Shown here: positions 24,000 to 35,629 of the stretch, in pieces
Position numbering within the stretch: position 1 is the stretch's first letter
Layout of the letters: each line of letters opens with the position of its first letter
Source of the DNA: Pyrus communis
Lineage: Eukaryota; Streptophyta; Magnoliopsida; Rosales; Rosaceae
Reading direction: 5' to 3'
Length of the DNA stretch: 64,000 nucleotides
NCBI RefSeq assembly: GCF_963583255.1
Contig: NC_084809.1
Span: 7,673,501 to 7,737,500 of the forward strand
The notes under the pieces: generated by a model
Database searches by the model: none
What the model saw: the letters and a program-made list of their open reading frames with translations, nothing else
What the model was told of the DNA's origin: nothing
Program-made: the position numbers and the translations under genes

Positions 24000-26700
24000 A
24001 TACCTAAGCATGAGTTAATTGTATTAGTCACATGTGGTAATTTTCGTTAATTAACTTTTATTCGAGAATAATAGTGACATCCAAACACCAATCTTAAATC
24101 CAAGAACAAAATAAATTGTTCACAAAGTAAACAAATATACAAGGGGGTTCGCCCAATAAGCCTTCTATGTCAAATTATCACTTGCCAAATGTGTTAGATG
24201 GAGCAAAATTAGTCTCACAAATTAACTAAGGAAATGGTACTCCTGAACAACATTGGTAAAAACATAGAAAAATGCATAACCAATGATCTATTCCGTCAAA
24301 ACGGAGTTAGATTCTGCAGGGTTGAGGTTCAGGAATACTATCTTGTATTCTTGAAGTTTTTAGGTCTTTGGTGCCAAGGATCATGCTTTGGGCATGATAC
24401 CACTTCTTGGTAGCCCAGATTCTACCACAGGTTGCAAAACAAACTCGAAATTAGATTGTGTGAGAGAGACAGACCTAGACTTGGGTTTGGTAAGCTCCAG
24501 CCAAAACTGGAGGGGTCTGTTCGGTAACCTCTGCCAAAGCAGAGCAATACTATTCGGTGCACGTTTGCCGAATCAAAGCATGCAAGTTGGTGCATCCCTG
24601 CTGAAGTAGGGCACTACCATTCGGTAAACTCTAGCCAAAGCTGGGTCCATACTGTTCGATACCTCTCAGTTGAATTGTTGGGTAGCTTTCTCTCACATGT
24701 GTGGTAGTAAGGAAATCCAAGAGTTTGGTAAACTTCCACTCTCTATACTGCTACTTCAGGAGCAATATAAATATAAAAGGATGAGAAAGATTTTCTTCCA
24801 GTCAAAATTTGATCGGATATAAACTTCAGAATTGTACCTATACATGGACGTAAAAAGGTTTCAATCATGTTTTGCTTCGGGCAAGAATTCATCTTTGCAT
24901 GATTTGAAATTGTCCATAGCGAGTCAAAGAGCCATGAAATCCTTGACAGTGAGGTACTTTCATTTGATATGCTTTAAGCATGAGTCTTCGAATGAAGATC
25001 ATGGCGGAGGCTTATTCAGCTCTTTCACACCATAACTGGCTACCATGACTTCGCAACTAGTCATAGTCAAGAAGGGTGTCATGTCTTGTATTCACATAAA
25101 GCAGTTTCTTGTTCGAAACTTCTAAATCAATGAAATCAAAATTGTTACGATTCGACAATACGTTGAATGACGGAAACAAGAATGTAATCGGTGATTTGGG
25201 AAATAGAATTTCCATAAACATGAAAGTTAAAACATTCATGTTCTAAGACATGGTTTGATTTAAACGGATTTAAACTTGGGGAACTTCGGGTCTCAGCATG
25301 AGTGTTGCGAGTTAAGAAACTTCAAGTTTCTATGACATTTTTCATAAACTTCGAGTTCAGAAGTCTAAACTTCAGGTTCATACACTTGCAAACAAATGCA
25401 ATATATACAAGACATAATATATAAGGCAAAAGAAAACAAATATATTAATAGTGGGTAGCTTCGAAACCGTTCGTGTGAAAGTTTAAGCCCTAAAAAAAAA
25501 TATGGAGCTTCGAGTCCAAAAATTATTATTTTAATTGACTTTGGGTTAATAGAACCCAAGGCCCAAATATGGGCTAAGAAAGAAAAAGTGAAAAATAACT
25601 CCCATTAAATAGGGCAGTTTTTCATGGACTAAAGTAAATATGCTCGAAAGAAAAAAAAATTTCGCTTTGTAGACTGCAGGTACATAAAGGAAAACTGGGG
25701 GAAAAACTAAAAAAAGCCCAAAGAAATTATAAGCCAAAAAACAGGGCTGAGGACATTTGTCTTCCAGAAAAGAATGGCCCAAAATAGAGGCCACAAAAAC
25801 TGAAAGACAGTCTATTTAAGCCCAAGACAGTGGGCTGGGAAATTGGGCTGAGCATCGAGAGGAGGCCTAAGGCTTTGAGTCGGGTTATGGACACCCTAGC
25901 AAACATTTGAGGAGTGAGAAATCTCGAACTCCGTGGAGATTTCGAAGGAAAACTCGAAGCCTTAATCTCGAGAAGGAGATCGGACGACATCTAGTCGTCA
26001 GCTTTCACCATTGTGATGACTTTAGGTCATCAAAAAAACGTGGGCCTCACCTGGAAACGACTGCAGTTCGTCTATGTTGTCAGAGATCATATATCTCGAT
26101 GGAAAATCGCACAAAAGTTATGAGGTGGATGGAGAAGATGACATGAACGACAAGTCGTTCGGGACCCTTGTGTTTGGCATAACGCGAGCTTCGGCTCAGC
26201 GGCTTCTACGCGAGCTGCATGCTCAAGTTGGGGAGTTGTAGATCAGGCCCTATCTAAAGTAGACTAGGGCATCTAAGCCCTTTTCTTTTTCTTCCTATAT
26301 CCACACATATTTAATTCACATAATAGCAACATCATGATTGTAATGCATAAACAATTTACGTAAAATCTAAAATTCGTAAATCGTAAAGTTGGGTCATACA
26401 TTATGGTGAAGGTTCATGCATTCAAGACTGAAAAAATATCGAGATAAATACTGTTGTTTTAGAAGAACCTGGATTGCGTGATGAATATTGTGAATAAGTC
26501 TACAAAAATTCTTTCTTCAATTTCGGCTTTTATCTTCAAGCTTGTATCACGTTCAATATAAGGAAAATAAATAAATAGAATCAATAAAAGCATATGAATT
26601 CAATAAAATCAAAATTTAATCAATTAAAAATAATTGAAACGTAATACTCCCCTAATTGAAGACGAATAAATTCTCTTTGGTACAGCGTGCAGAGTGCGCT
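24000..26700 (-). other. 5' half of the degenerate Copia, no intact gag
   Basis: The gag and protease region is expected here in the minus orientation, but no zinc knuckle or protease motif could be read. Open frames on either strand are short and look random. Confidence 0.5.
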
Positions 26701-26707
26701 AATAACA

Positions 26708-26955
26708 TGTTGTGACATATATTTAACTGAGGGGTGCAACATGTAGAGAAAGAGAATGGAGAATAGGCTTGAGGAATTGTGTGTTAATTCCGCAGTCCTT
26801 ATGCCTTTATTTATAGTAATAAAGAGGAGAGAAACTGTCTCTCCAAGTAATATAAAGTCTATTAGGAAATATCTTCTAGATCCCAAAGGATTCCTAGTCT
26901 ATCTCTACTTAGGATTTACATAATCACAATATGTATTAGAACATATGTCACAACA
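26708..26955 (-). repeat. 5' LTR of the degenerate Copia
   Basis: 248 bp, collinear with 20274-20521 and sharing its start and end, with many substitutions. The sequence just inside it does not clearly match a tRNA primer site. Confidence 0.88.
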
Positions 26956-27760
26956 ACTACAACCTTTTGTTTATTTTCATTTTTGTCGTTGATAGTAATG
27001 CAGCATTTTTCCTATTCTCATTAACATTTCTTTTGTTTTTTTTTTTTTTTTTGGTCAAACTAAAATACTTCCATTATATAAAAAGGCAAGAACAAGGAAA
27101 AGGCAGCTTACCATTTAAATATAAGCGCAATAGCAATAAGAAAATACATTAGCTATGCCCAAAAGTGGCCAGTTGAACAACAACAAGAAAACCTAAGACT
27201 GGAATAGAAACTAGCAACCACTAGATGCGCCTCCATCGCAAAGCCACCACTAGCACCAAGAGAACAAACCAACGCAACAACAAGATCAACGAAAAATAAG
27301 GGTGACCGAGACACCCACGCAGTGAGCGCTCCCATAATCCTACTCAAAGAGGTGCTTAATCAGTTGTGCATTGTGATGAACTATTGACCTAGTTCACTCG
27401 TTAAAAGGACAATATTGTTTTGTGAAATCATATCAAATGACCACACATCATATCTCATTTAAGGGTTTCACTAGCATTCATGCACGCGCTCACCAGCTTG
27501 CAGAAGACATTTTTTGAATCACGACATGCTACATGTGACTTACATGTTTTAAATGTATTTATATGCGCGAATTTATAAAAGGAAAGTCAAATATTTGAAG
27601 TAGATGAATAATCTTGGATCATGCTAGAAAAAGCCTCACAAACCAATCAAAGTAGATGAATTCACATAATAAAATCGGTCTTTCAATTTCCATTTACATT
27701 CTATTGAATTTACATTAAGAATAGAGAAAGTACTATTTAATAAACAACTGATTGAATCAC
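26956..27760. other. Noncoding stretch
   Basis: It holds a T-tract (27036-27052) followed by a block that could be a retroposed fragment in minus orientation. No domain is recognisable. Confidence 0.45.
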
Positions 27761-28320
27761 ACTATTGCTAGTCCATTGTGAGGCTAAGTCCACTCCTTCC
27801 TCCTTAGTATAGATAATATCGTTTGTTAAAAAAAAAAAAATGATTTGACAATTAATTTAATCACATTATTATGTGCGTGCGAAAGACCTTTTTTATAATC
27901 GGCATTACATGCTTCTTAAGATGCTTTGAACATGTTTAAAAATAGAGAAAATAATATTTAATGAACAACTGATTGAATCACATGCTAGTCTATTGTCACA
28001 TCCCGGTCCGGGGCGGATCACTTCCCGGGCCCGTTCCACCACCGTAGCACGATATTGTCCGCTTTGGGCTTACCATTCCCTCAGGGTTTTGTTTTTGGGA
28101 ACTCACGAGCAACTTCCCAGTGGGTCACCCATCATGGGATTGCTCTAGCCCCCTTCTCGCTTAACTTCGAAGTTCCTACGGAACCCGAAACCAGTGAGCT
28201 CCCAAAAGGCCTCGTGCTAGGTAGGGATGAGAATATACATATAAGGATCACTCTCCTGGACGATATGGGATGTCACACTATTGTGAGGTACTAATTTAGA
28301 AAAAAAAAAAACTGTACAAA
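27720..28320. repeat. Local duplication of a SINE fragment, second copy split by Cassandra
   Basis: A block starting ATAGAGAAAGTACTATTTAAT (27722) with AACAACTGATTGAATCACA and TGCTAGTC recurs from about 27942. The first copy runs into a SINE 3' end (ATAATATCGTTTGTT plus poly-A, to 27841). The second is interrupted by the Cassandra solo LTR and resumes with TGTGAGGTA. Confidence 0.65.
27994..28277 (-). mobile_element. Cassandra-type solo LTR carrying a 5S rRNA-like domain
   Basis: In minus orientation it starts TGTGACATCCC and ends TGACA. It contains the 5S-derived core with AAGTTAAGCG (A-box region) and GATGGGTGACCC (C-box region). It is closely similar to the LTRs at 39867-40511. CTAT flanks both sides (27990-27993, 28278-28281), with a shared T that could extend it to 5 bp. 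No internal domain remains, so it is a solo LTR. Confidence 0.85.
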
Positions 28321-29491
28321 AAATTAATTATTCAAAAAACACTGTTAAAAATATGAAAATACCCTTGCCATATTTGGTGCATTATTTTGGGTTGCTTTTT
28401 AAATTTTTTGTTTTGGGGTAATTTTTGTCTAAATATTTTTGGTGAAACTTATGACCGTAAAAGGAGTTGTTGCCTTTATATATAAAGATAAAATCGGACG
28501 ATAAAAAATCAACTACTTTAATTCCCAACTTGATTGAAGTTGTCTACAGTTGGAATTTGAAATTGCAAGTGGCCTTTTATTATAGTGGTGGAGATGAGGG
28601 TTGACCTTGCATCACAACTTAGGTTCAAATCCTGTCGGCTTCTTAATCTAACATCTAATTAAACAAATCTATCATTTGTAAAAAAATAAAAAGGAATTTG
28701 GAATTATTGAAGTTTCTAATCCTCACTTATTCAGTCTCTTAGTATTATGACCTAGTTGTATTCTTCTTTCCACCTAACTCTCTTTTAGTGTATATAATAT
28801 TATTTGCTCACGAAAAAAAAAAAATCCTATTCAAAATTTCATTATTTATCTGAAATAACAAAAACCAAGGAAGGCAAAAATCAATATACAAATGGACCAA
28901 CCAGCTCCTAGTTAATTATAAAATTAAAGAAAAAGGAAAAGCAGAAAAGAGGAATGAATGTGTCAAGTTATTTTAAAATTCACAACCAACGAGGAGAAGA
29001 TCATCGGCAAATACTTTTATGGTCTATTTACAAAACTTTGTGGTTAATTCGAACTGTTCATTTTTAAAATTACCTTGTAGAGATCATTTTGCAAGAAGTT
29101 AATTAAAACTAAGATCGTTTTTGGTTAAATACAAATAGATAAACGGGTTGTAAGACTTTTATCATCTATTTTTTATATATCTCGACGACTAAACAATCTT
29201 AGCTTTAATATGCATTTCGACTATAAATACAAAATTATGTGAATAAATATTTTGAGGAGTCCTCCTCCATCATTGAAAAGCCAAAATTTCTCTTCATTCC
29301 TATAACCAATAGGATTAATTCATTCAATATGAAGAAAAGTAAGCATATGAATATCTAATATGAAAGCAGAGTCCTAACAACATCACACTCTTTGTTATAC
29401 TATATATTATGATTATGAAAGCTCACGTAGGACTTGATGTAATCAAGTCATCTTCTGATGATGCATCTAGAGTCCCGCATACATTTTCCTC

Positions 29492-29527
<36 letters not shown>

Positions 29528-29760
29528 AAACCCATTTAAAATTTAAACTAACGATAAGTAAATTCTGTTAATTATATATGCCAATGACTTAATGGACGGT
29601 AGGTCAATCTCTTTGACCACGTTAAGAAAACTTCGGCCGTGTGAGAGATTAATTAATCAGCAAACATCACATTTTTCATTACATTGTTACTAATGTATCA
29701 AAATACACAATCTTCATCATTTTCTCATGAAACTACATTTTTTTTTTCTCACAAAAATAC
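28283..29760. other. Noncoding stretch with SINE fragments
   Basis: AT-rich sequence without a gene. A tRNA-like SINE (28569-28690), a SINE-like 3' tail ending in poly-A at about 28820 and a 34-bp poly-A tract (about 29489-29522) are the only recognisable parts. Confidence 0.6.
28569..28690 (+). repeat. tRNA-derived SINE (family 2, copy 1)
   Basis: GTGGCCTTTTATTATAGTGG resembles an A box region and AGGTTCAAATCC a B box. TCTAACATCTAATTAAACAA and poly-A follow. The minus-strand copy at 56848-56962 shares both boxes and the tail. Confidence 0.65.
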
Positions 29761-29779
29761 ATGACATAGCAAGGGGTGC

Positions 29780-30470
29780 AGTCCTGTTAGAGCAGTTCCA
29801 CCTCTAACACAAATGCGCTAGCACCTAGCGCATTTATCCATTCAGTGAACAGTAATAGACCCCAATGGATAGTAATAGGCCAAATGCATCTCCACCCCTA
29901 AAACTAAATAGCCTAGTCAATTTTATTAAAATATTATTAATTTTTATTATAAAATAATAACTTGACTTTTATTTTCTGACTTTTTAATAAAATAAAATAA
30001 TATTATTATTATTAAAATACGAACGATGAGTGAACCAAATTGTTATCCTCATCGTCCTCCTCCAATAAAACCAGAAGAGAGAGAGAGAGAGTGAGCTGAG
30101 AGTTTGTGCTGCAGGTTGAGCAACTGAGCTTTGGGGTTTAATTTCTGCATCTCCACCCATGGACTTCCCTTCCATTCCCACTGTCGCCTCCAAACCTCCA
30201 CACCTCCTATCCTTCAAATATTTTTAATTTCTGCATCTCCAAACCTCTTCATCGTCCACTTCATCCTCCCGTCCTTCTCCCTCTGTGGCTCCTTCCCTCT
30301 CAACACCCTCTCCCGCCTCGACCAGCTTCGCTCCTCAGCCTCCACAACCACTCCTTCTCAAGGAAAAAGAAGTTGGAAATAAGAACTGCAAATTAATAAT
30401 TGTTTCTACTTCCTTTTGGGGTCATCTATGGACAATGATATGTTTAGGCCAGTCGGGCAGGTTGAATTAG
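29780..30470. mobile_element. Possible Harbinger-like left end with GC-richer cargo
   Basis: GAGCAGTTCCACCTCTAAC with nearby GAACAGTAATAG resembles the terminal sequence of Harbinger-like elements in this window (compare 49575). A CT/CCA-rich block (30120-30390) follows, encoding Ser/Pro-rich frames that I do not recognise. It may be a captured leader or exon. The right terminus was not found. Confidence 0.35.
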
Positions 30471-30540
30471 TAGAAATTTTGGCTCAAGTGTGAACCTATT
30501 GAAATGTACTTCCTTAAGACTTTATTTTTGTCATATCTCT

Positions 30541-30690
30541 CAAGCTTAAGACTAGTCACTTTTAAAAAGAGTGCTTTTAGAATCAACTTTTGATAAAAAT
30601 GTAAGTAAATTTTAGAAAAATACTTAAAGTACTTTCTACAAAAAACACCAATTCTTGTAGGAAACGCTTCCAAGTGTTTTTGAATCACTA
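30541..30690. repeat. MITE-like repeat (AAGTGCTTTTAG family)
   Basis: It shares AGTGCTTTTAGAAT, TACTTTCT, CTTGTAGGAAACGCTTCCAAGT-like and TTTTGAA blocks with 39005-39205 and 57985-58120. No coding content. Confidence 0.55.
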
Positions 30691-32506
30691 CTGTTAATTG
30701 ATGGTGTCATTAATGTTTGGTAATGGTGTGAACAAATAATGAAGCTGATTTTCACTAACACGTCATTTATAGAGTTTTGAATCACCAAATGGAGCCCTAT
30801 TAGTCAAGTTAAACACTAACACTGTCTAGTTATAAGGGATCAAAGATTTAAAGATCTATAAACGACACAAAAGCAATGTACCGCTTCAATATTTGTCTGG
30901 GTTTTCACTTAATGCTAGTTATCTAACGAGTGTTCATTTTTCCAAAAAGCTACGTAATTTTAAATTTTTTAAATGATTGAGGTCAGTTAATGTAACCTTT
31001 AAATGTTGGATAGTTGTTTGTACTTAACCCTAAAATAAAATAAAAAAATTATGAAATATTTATAAAGATGGGCTAAAATTTAAAATTTAAATGATGGCAA
31101 AGTGGTGAGATTAGTTTGTTTTGCCGTATAAGCTCAAACCAGAGACCAGGGCCCGATTTCACATTCTCTTAACCGTTTTTACCTGACTACTTACACATAT
31201 CCAGCTGCCCCGAAATCTTGTCTATACCAAATACAATGCTGCATTCTTTAAAATCTAATGCAGGAAACATGAAACATGACATCTCAACCATTAAAAAATT
31301 ATTACCAAACACCACACAGTAGCACCGTTCATAAAAGAGCAAATGTATCTAATGGACTAAAGCAGCGAGCGTCCAATATCCGGCCAGCAGCGAAAAATTG
31401 CACACAAACTGCAAAATTAAACACGAGATCACTGGGGTCAGTGAAGCAGTGGAAGAAAAACGGAAACCAAAAAGCAATTTTAGTTGTCCTATAGTATTAT
31501 AAGGCATTTAAAAATAATTCAATTGCAACAAATCTTAGTTTCAATTGGACAATCATTTCATCCTGTTCACTGTGTTTATGCTTAATCTAAGTACATCGAA
31601 GAGTACAGTGATATTGTCACGCCTTATGGAATTGATTCTAGGCTCATATTGGCTATTAAATGCTATTAATTCTAAAATTCTACAGTTACAGCTGATAATC
31701 ATCAAGAAATTAAATTAATACTTGTGTTCTCTCGTGAAAATGCACATACTCCACTTCTTTCGAATAAAGTATATTTACCATACAGATTTTACAATCAAAA
31801 CCGTTTTAACTTTTTAGTTTTCATTTAAAGATTATACTTACAAAATATTATCCAAATCATCATCCAAAAGCATGAACACCATATGATACATTAAGATGAC
31901 TAAATGACCTTCTGTTCGAATAATGATTAAAAAATTGGATGATGTTATAAACTTCTTATTTAAGTGTGATTGTGTAAATTTTATATTAGATTTGATTATA
32001 GCTATTCTTCCGTTTAAGACTTGTATTCCTTGGAGGAGAAGGATTTCTTCTCCCTATTATTACTATAAATAAGGGTATCCTCTACATAACCCTACAAACA
32101 CATCTCTCTCTATATTTCCTCTGTGCCGCCGGCCCTCTCTCCTGTCAGTTGAATATAGGCCACAATAGATAATTCCAATTCTGGAGTTAATTAAAAAAAG
32201 AAAAAGAAAAGATACGTCATTAAAAGTGGGATACGTGCATTCCCAATGGGGAAACTCAAGTATTATTCTTAAAAATTTGTCCTAAAAAATACAGAAAGAA
32301 AACAACAAACAATACCCAATTCATGTCGAATATGAAAATCAAAACATAAGGAGCATTATAAGAAAACTTGGGTAATTGACAATGGTCACTAATATCAGTT
32401 GTGCAAAAGGAGTTCGACAAAAAACATATCAGAAGCTAATAAGTTAATAACCCATCATAGCTAATAGAATATGGAACGGGTATAGTACGTGAGGTACTTT
32501 TGTAAA

Positions 32507-35432
32507 TCAATTGCAATTGAAAGCTAGTAAGGGTAGTAAAAGAAGGACAGCATGCACATACCAGCCTCTAAGGACTGAGTAGCAGCCGATGTCTTCATCA
32601 ACTTGGCGTGAAGGCGGGGTCGGGGCAGCTGGAGGGTCATCATCGTCTTGGCAGGAAGGGGGTAAGGGTGGGCTTGGAGCAGCCGGAGGTTCATAATCGT
32701 CTAGGCGGGGAGAGGGTGTGGGGCTTGGGGGAGCTGGAGGACAAAGGTAACCCTGATAGCCAGGTGGTGAAGGGCCATCACTTACAATGCTGGTTGTGGG
32801 ATTACAAACAGAAAGTTCAGAACTTGTATGATTCAGAGAAAATTTGAAGGTGTAACATGTTTTTTTATTCGGACGAAACATTTTGTTGCTCTGGATGCCG
32901 CCAGCCCTCTTACTGTGGTAACCAGGGTAGTCTGACTTGTTGAACCACACCTTCTCTTTCAAAAACAGGCCTGCTTTCTCAGCAAGCTCCTTCAACTTCC
33001 ATTGATCATACGGGTAGCCTACCATGTGTGAAACATGAATTTCACCACCTTTGCTGAGCATCCCGCGGGCGCTTTTGAAGAAGGCCTTTGACAAATGCCT
33101 GTGCAATCTAGCTCCATTGAAGCTCCATATTAATCACTTATGACAAAGTAATTCAGTAACTAATAGTTATAATACCATATGAGAATTGATGATATGGGTA
33201 GAGAGAGCTTTAAGAATCTGCATTTTGCTATATAACTGGTCCTGCATCCTCACCATTGCGTAAACAAAACTGATTGTGTAAAAAAAAAAAAAAAAAACAC
33301 AAAATTGATTAACCATGCAAGACTTCACTAAAGGATTAAGCAGTCGAGACTAACATAAAAGGTTTGTCCTTGAATCCTGCGAAAGGTTTGAGGGTTGAAT
33401 TCTCATTCAATACATACAATAAATACATAAAAGGAAGGCTAATCTAAATGATTTGGGAATCAATAAGAGATCACGAAATATCTCCACAAATCAGGAATTA
33501 CATAATTATTGTCTATCATTCACAAAGTAATGATAAGTAACTGGTCATTGCTCAGATGAATACTTGTGACAACGGTGAAATTAATTAAATTTAACATCCA
33601 TCAAAATATTGGGTTAATTACATTAACACCTCCTGATGTTTTTTGAGTTTTCACAAAACCCTCTTAGGTTTGAAACATTACACTAACACCCCTTGAAGTT
33701 TTAATTCACTTTCACAAATACCCCTTCGGTTGATAATATGACTATAAAAAGACAAATATACCCTTTTAATTAATTACTTAAAAAAAAAAATTTATAAATA
33801 AATAAAAAGAATATCAAATTATATATCAAACACGGCATTGACTCGCATCAATGCCAAACCAGTCATTTTCAAAATCAAACACAATGCCATTACCGTTTTC
33901 AGACTTCGTACTTAAATACGAGTATCTGGCTGTCCGTACTCCCACCGTTGATGACAATCCAACACCGTTTAGTACCAAAATTTCTCGAATTTGTGCGAAA
34001 ACGAGAAAGTAGCATATTGTGAGAGCTAGTGCAATGGCGATTGAGGCGAAGATTAAGAGGCTCGATCTAGGGTTATGCTTGGAGGTGCAGGAGAAGAGAT
34101 GAATAATTAACCGAGTCCACATTGTTGTCGTCGTAGTTGGCAGGCTTTGAAGTGACCCGTTTGCTGATATTCAATAGTCGAATGAAAAATCGAGAGTCAT
34201 AGGAATTTTTGCACGCAATTTGACAAAAACAATGATCTTGTAGTAAAGATTTCAAATTGGAACGCAATGAATAATTAAATTCAAATGTGAAAGTGTAAAA
34301 ATATAAAAATGAAGGTGTGTTTGATCGGAGACGGAGAAGAAGTGATCAAACTTTCTCCCTCTCGATCTCATTGTGTGTGTTGCAGATGGTATATGAGAAA
34401 AGTGAATCAACTCTTGGTTTTCCTATAGAGGCAGGTTCCTAGTCCTCCTCAATCCCTCATAGCAAGGAAGGTTTTCCAATTAATTTTTTTTTAATGTTTT
34501 GTATAACTTTTAATTTGATTTGATTTTTTTATTTATTTATAAAAGTTTTTTATTTTGTTAAGTAATTAATTATAGGGTAAATTTGTCTTTTTATAGTTAG
34601 ATTTTCGACCAAGGGGTATTTGTGAAAGTGAATTAAAACCTGAAGGGGTGTTTGTGTAATGTTCCAAACTTGAGAGGGTTTTGTTAAAACTCAAAAAACT
34701 AATTTAGTGTAATTAACCCCTAAAATATTTACTAATTACGTCTTTATATATTTGTTATAAACACTCCAAATACTCATTCCTTCACTTTTCTTTCACTAAT
34801 GCGAAGTACGTGACAACTATTTTAGAGTGTCAATAACAATTATCTTTCCACTAATATTAATAGGACCCTAATATTTCATCAATCAGTACAGCGCCAAGTT
34901 CATACATAGGCATCAGTGGAGAGCATGTTGGAACAAAGCATGGTGCAAAAGATCAAGGAAAATTTTGTCACTTACTCTATGAGCTCCTCGTCTTTTTCGC
35001 ACAGCCGATGGTAATGTCCTGCATGAGGAAAGTTGAATATGATAACATCAAATTTCATGGACTTAAGTGTGGGATGACGGTCCATGACATATACATTGAC
35101 TTCATACAACACCAAGCACCCTCTTTTTTTCAACTCCTCCAAATGCTCCTCACAGCTCCTATGCTCTGTCAACAAAGTATCTGAAAGTTTTCAAGAAAAT
35201 TTATTAATTCATGTAAAACAAATTCAAAAAAGATCAAGATAATGATTTTCTGTTTGTAAACATCCGTGGAGTCTATATTACCTTGGGATTTGAGAGTCGT
35301 AGCAACCATGTTCGTGGCAGAGCGAAATGCTTTAGCCAAACAGGCAGAAAATGAGAAGTCTCCCTCACCAACCAAGAGTATTTTCTGCGAGCTAGAGTAG
35401 TGTCCTATCCGTCTCTGTTTTTTTTTACCCAT
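32507..35432 (-). CDS. BMT5-like (DUF2431) rRNA methyltransferase-type protein, copy 1
   Basis: Exons 35282-35432, 34976-35180 and 32507-33107 (GT/AG borders, same phases as the copy at 53980) give 318 residues. The N-terminus has LLVGEGDFSFSACLA, the glycine-rich methyl-donor loop of the family. Later blocks are FDVIIFNFPHAGH, MLSKGGEIHV and FNKSDYPGYHSKR. The fungal relative Bmt5 methylates a uridine of 25S rRNA; the plant role is inferred. The tail is odd: after the domain (near residue 215) come about 80 residues rich in Pro with Asp runs, then a hydrophobic C-terminus (AVLLLLPLLAF). The copy at 53980 lacks it. Intron 2 is enlarged by a 1.1-kb MULE, whose removal relies on normal splicing. 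Confidence 0.75.
33611..34720. mobile_element. Pack-MULE inserted in intron 2 of BMT5-like copy 1
   Basis: TIRs of about 170 bp (33611-33780, about 34545-34720) both run GGGTTAATTACA, GTTTTTTGAGTTTT and TCACTTTCACAAATACCCCTT. The flanks CAAAATATT (33602-33610) and TAAAATATT (34721-34729) match at 8 of 9 bases, as expected for Mutator-like elements. The paralogous intron at about 47946 is uninterrupted (CAAAATATTTACTAATTAC), confirming an insertion. The interior carries an apyrase-like exon and no transposase. Confidence 0.82.
33826..34140 (-). pseudogene. Captured apyrase (GDA1/CD39) N-terminal fragment
   Basis: On the minus strand the region encodes a hydrophobic segment (LLIFASIAIALALTICYFLV), like the N-terminal anchor of plant apyrases. 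In a shifted frame WIVINGGSTDSQILVFKYEV follows (about 33903-33963). This matches apyrase conserved region 1 (family form DGGSTGTR), with the catalytic-loop Asp and Arg changed. ENGNGIVFDFEND follows in the first frame again. The frame changes, altered loop and absent remainder make it non-functional. The parent gene is not in the window. Confidence 0.7.
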
Positions 35433-35494
35433 TCTTGATTTCTGCTCAAGTTCCTTTAAAAATTATAAGTATTCTCTTTGAACTATTTCATTAT

Positions 35495-35496
35495 AC

Positions 35497-35539
<43 letters not shown>
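35495..35539. repeat. (AT)n microsatellite
   Basis: An AT run with two CAT interruptions upstream of BMT5-like copy 1. The second unit has a shorter version near 48550. Confidence 0.9.
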
Positions 35540-35629
35540 GACAGCTGGTGGCTTCGGGAAAATGTGGTCTTTTGGGAAGTTGTAGCGTATTTTAATTATG
35601 GTGGTTGATCGGTGATTGTAATATGGTTT

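Larger units (their letters stand above)
20274..26955 (-). mobile_element. Degenerate Ty1/Copia retrotransposon
   Basis: The two 248-bp LTRs (20274-20521, 26708-26955) start TGTTGTG and end CACAACA, flanked by ACCAC and ACTAC (one mismatch in five). CTCCCCCTT beside the 20.5-kb LTR is the polypurine tract seen from the other strand, so the element reads on the minus strand. Pol remnants lie in the right order: an integrase-end block with FADCHFYEAVFPSLGG (22671-23027) and a ribonuclease H block with TTIHEDNVVCI and SDNLTDLYTTSLPKSTF-like residues (about 21006-21245). Stops and frameshifts break every domain, so it is dead. The LTRs differ at many sites, so it is old. Confidence 0.88.

Noticed and set aside
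24388..24609. Plus-strand 73-codon frame
   Set aside because: Opposite strand to the Copia element and without similarity to gag; chance frame.
26967..27347. Frames on both strands near a T-tract as a LINE remnant
   Set aside because: No reverse transcriptase motif or target duplication could be read; left unassigned.
28022..28290. 5S rRNA gene or 79-codon protein frame
   Set aside because: Only part of 5S is present, within an LTR with TG/CA ends; a Cassandra LTR explains it.
31276..31494. 72-codon frame conserved at 46227-46445
   Set aside because: Conservation reflects the tandem duplication itself; substitutions are spread over all codon positions and no domain is visible.
32608..32847. 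Plus-strand Gly-rich frame
   Set aside because: Antisense of the Pro-rich tail of BMT5-like copy 1.
33826..34122. 98-codon minus-strand frame as an independent gene
   Set aside because: Frame changes are needed to follow the apyrase match and the sequence sits between MULE TIRs; treated as captured pseudogene sequence.
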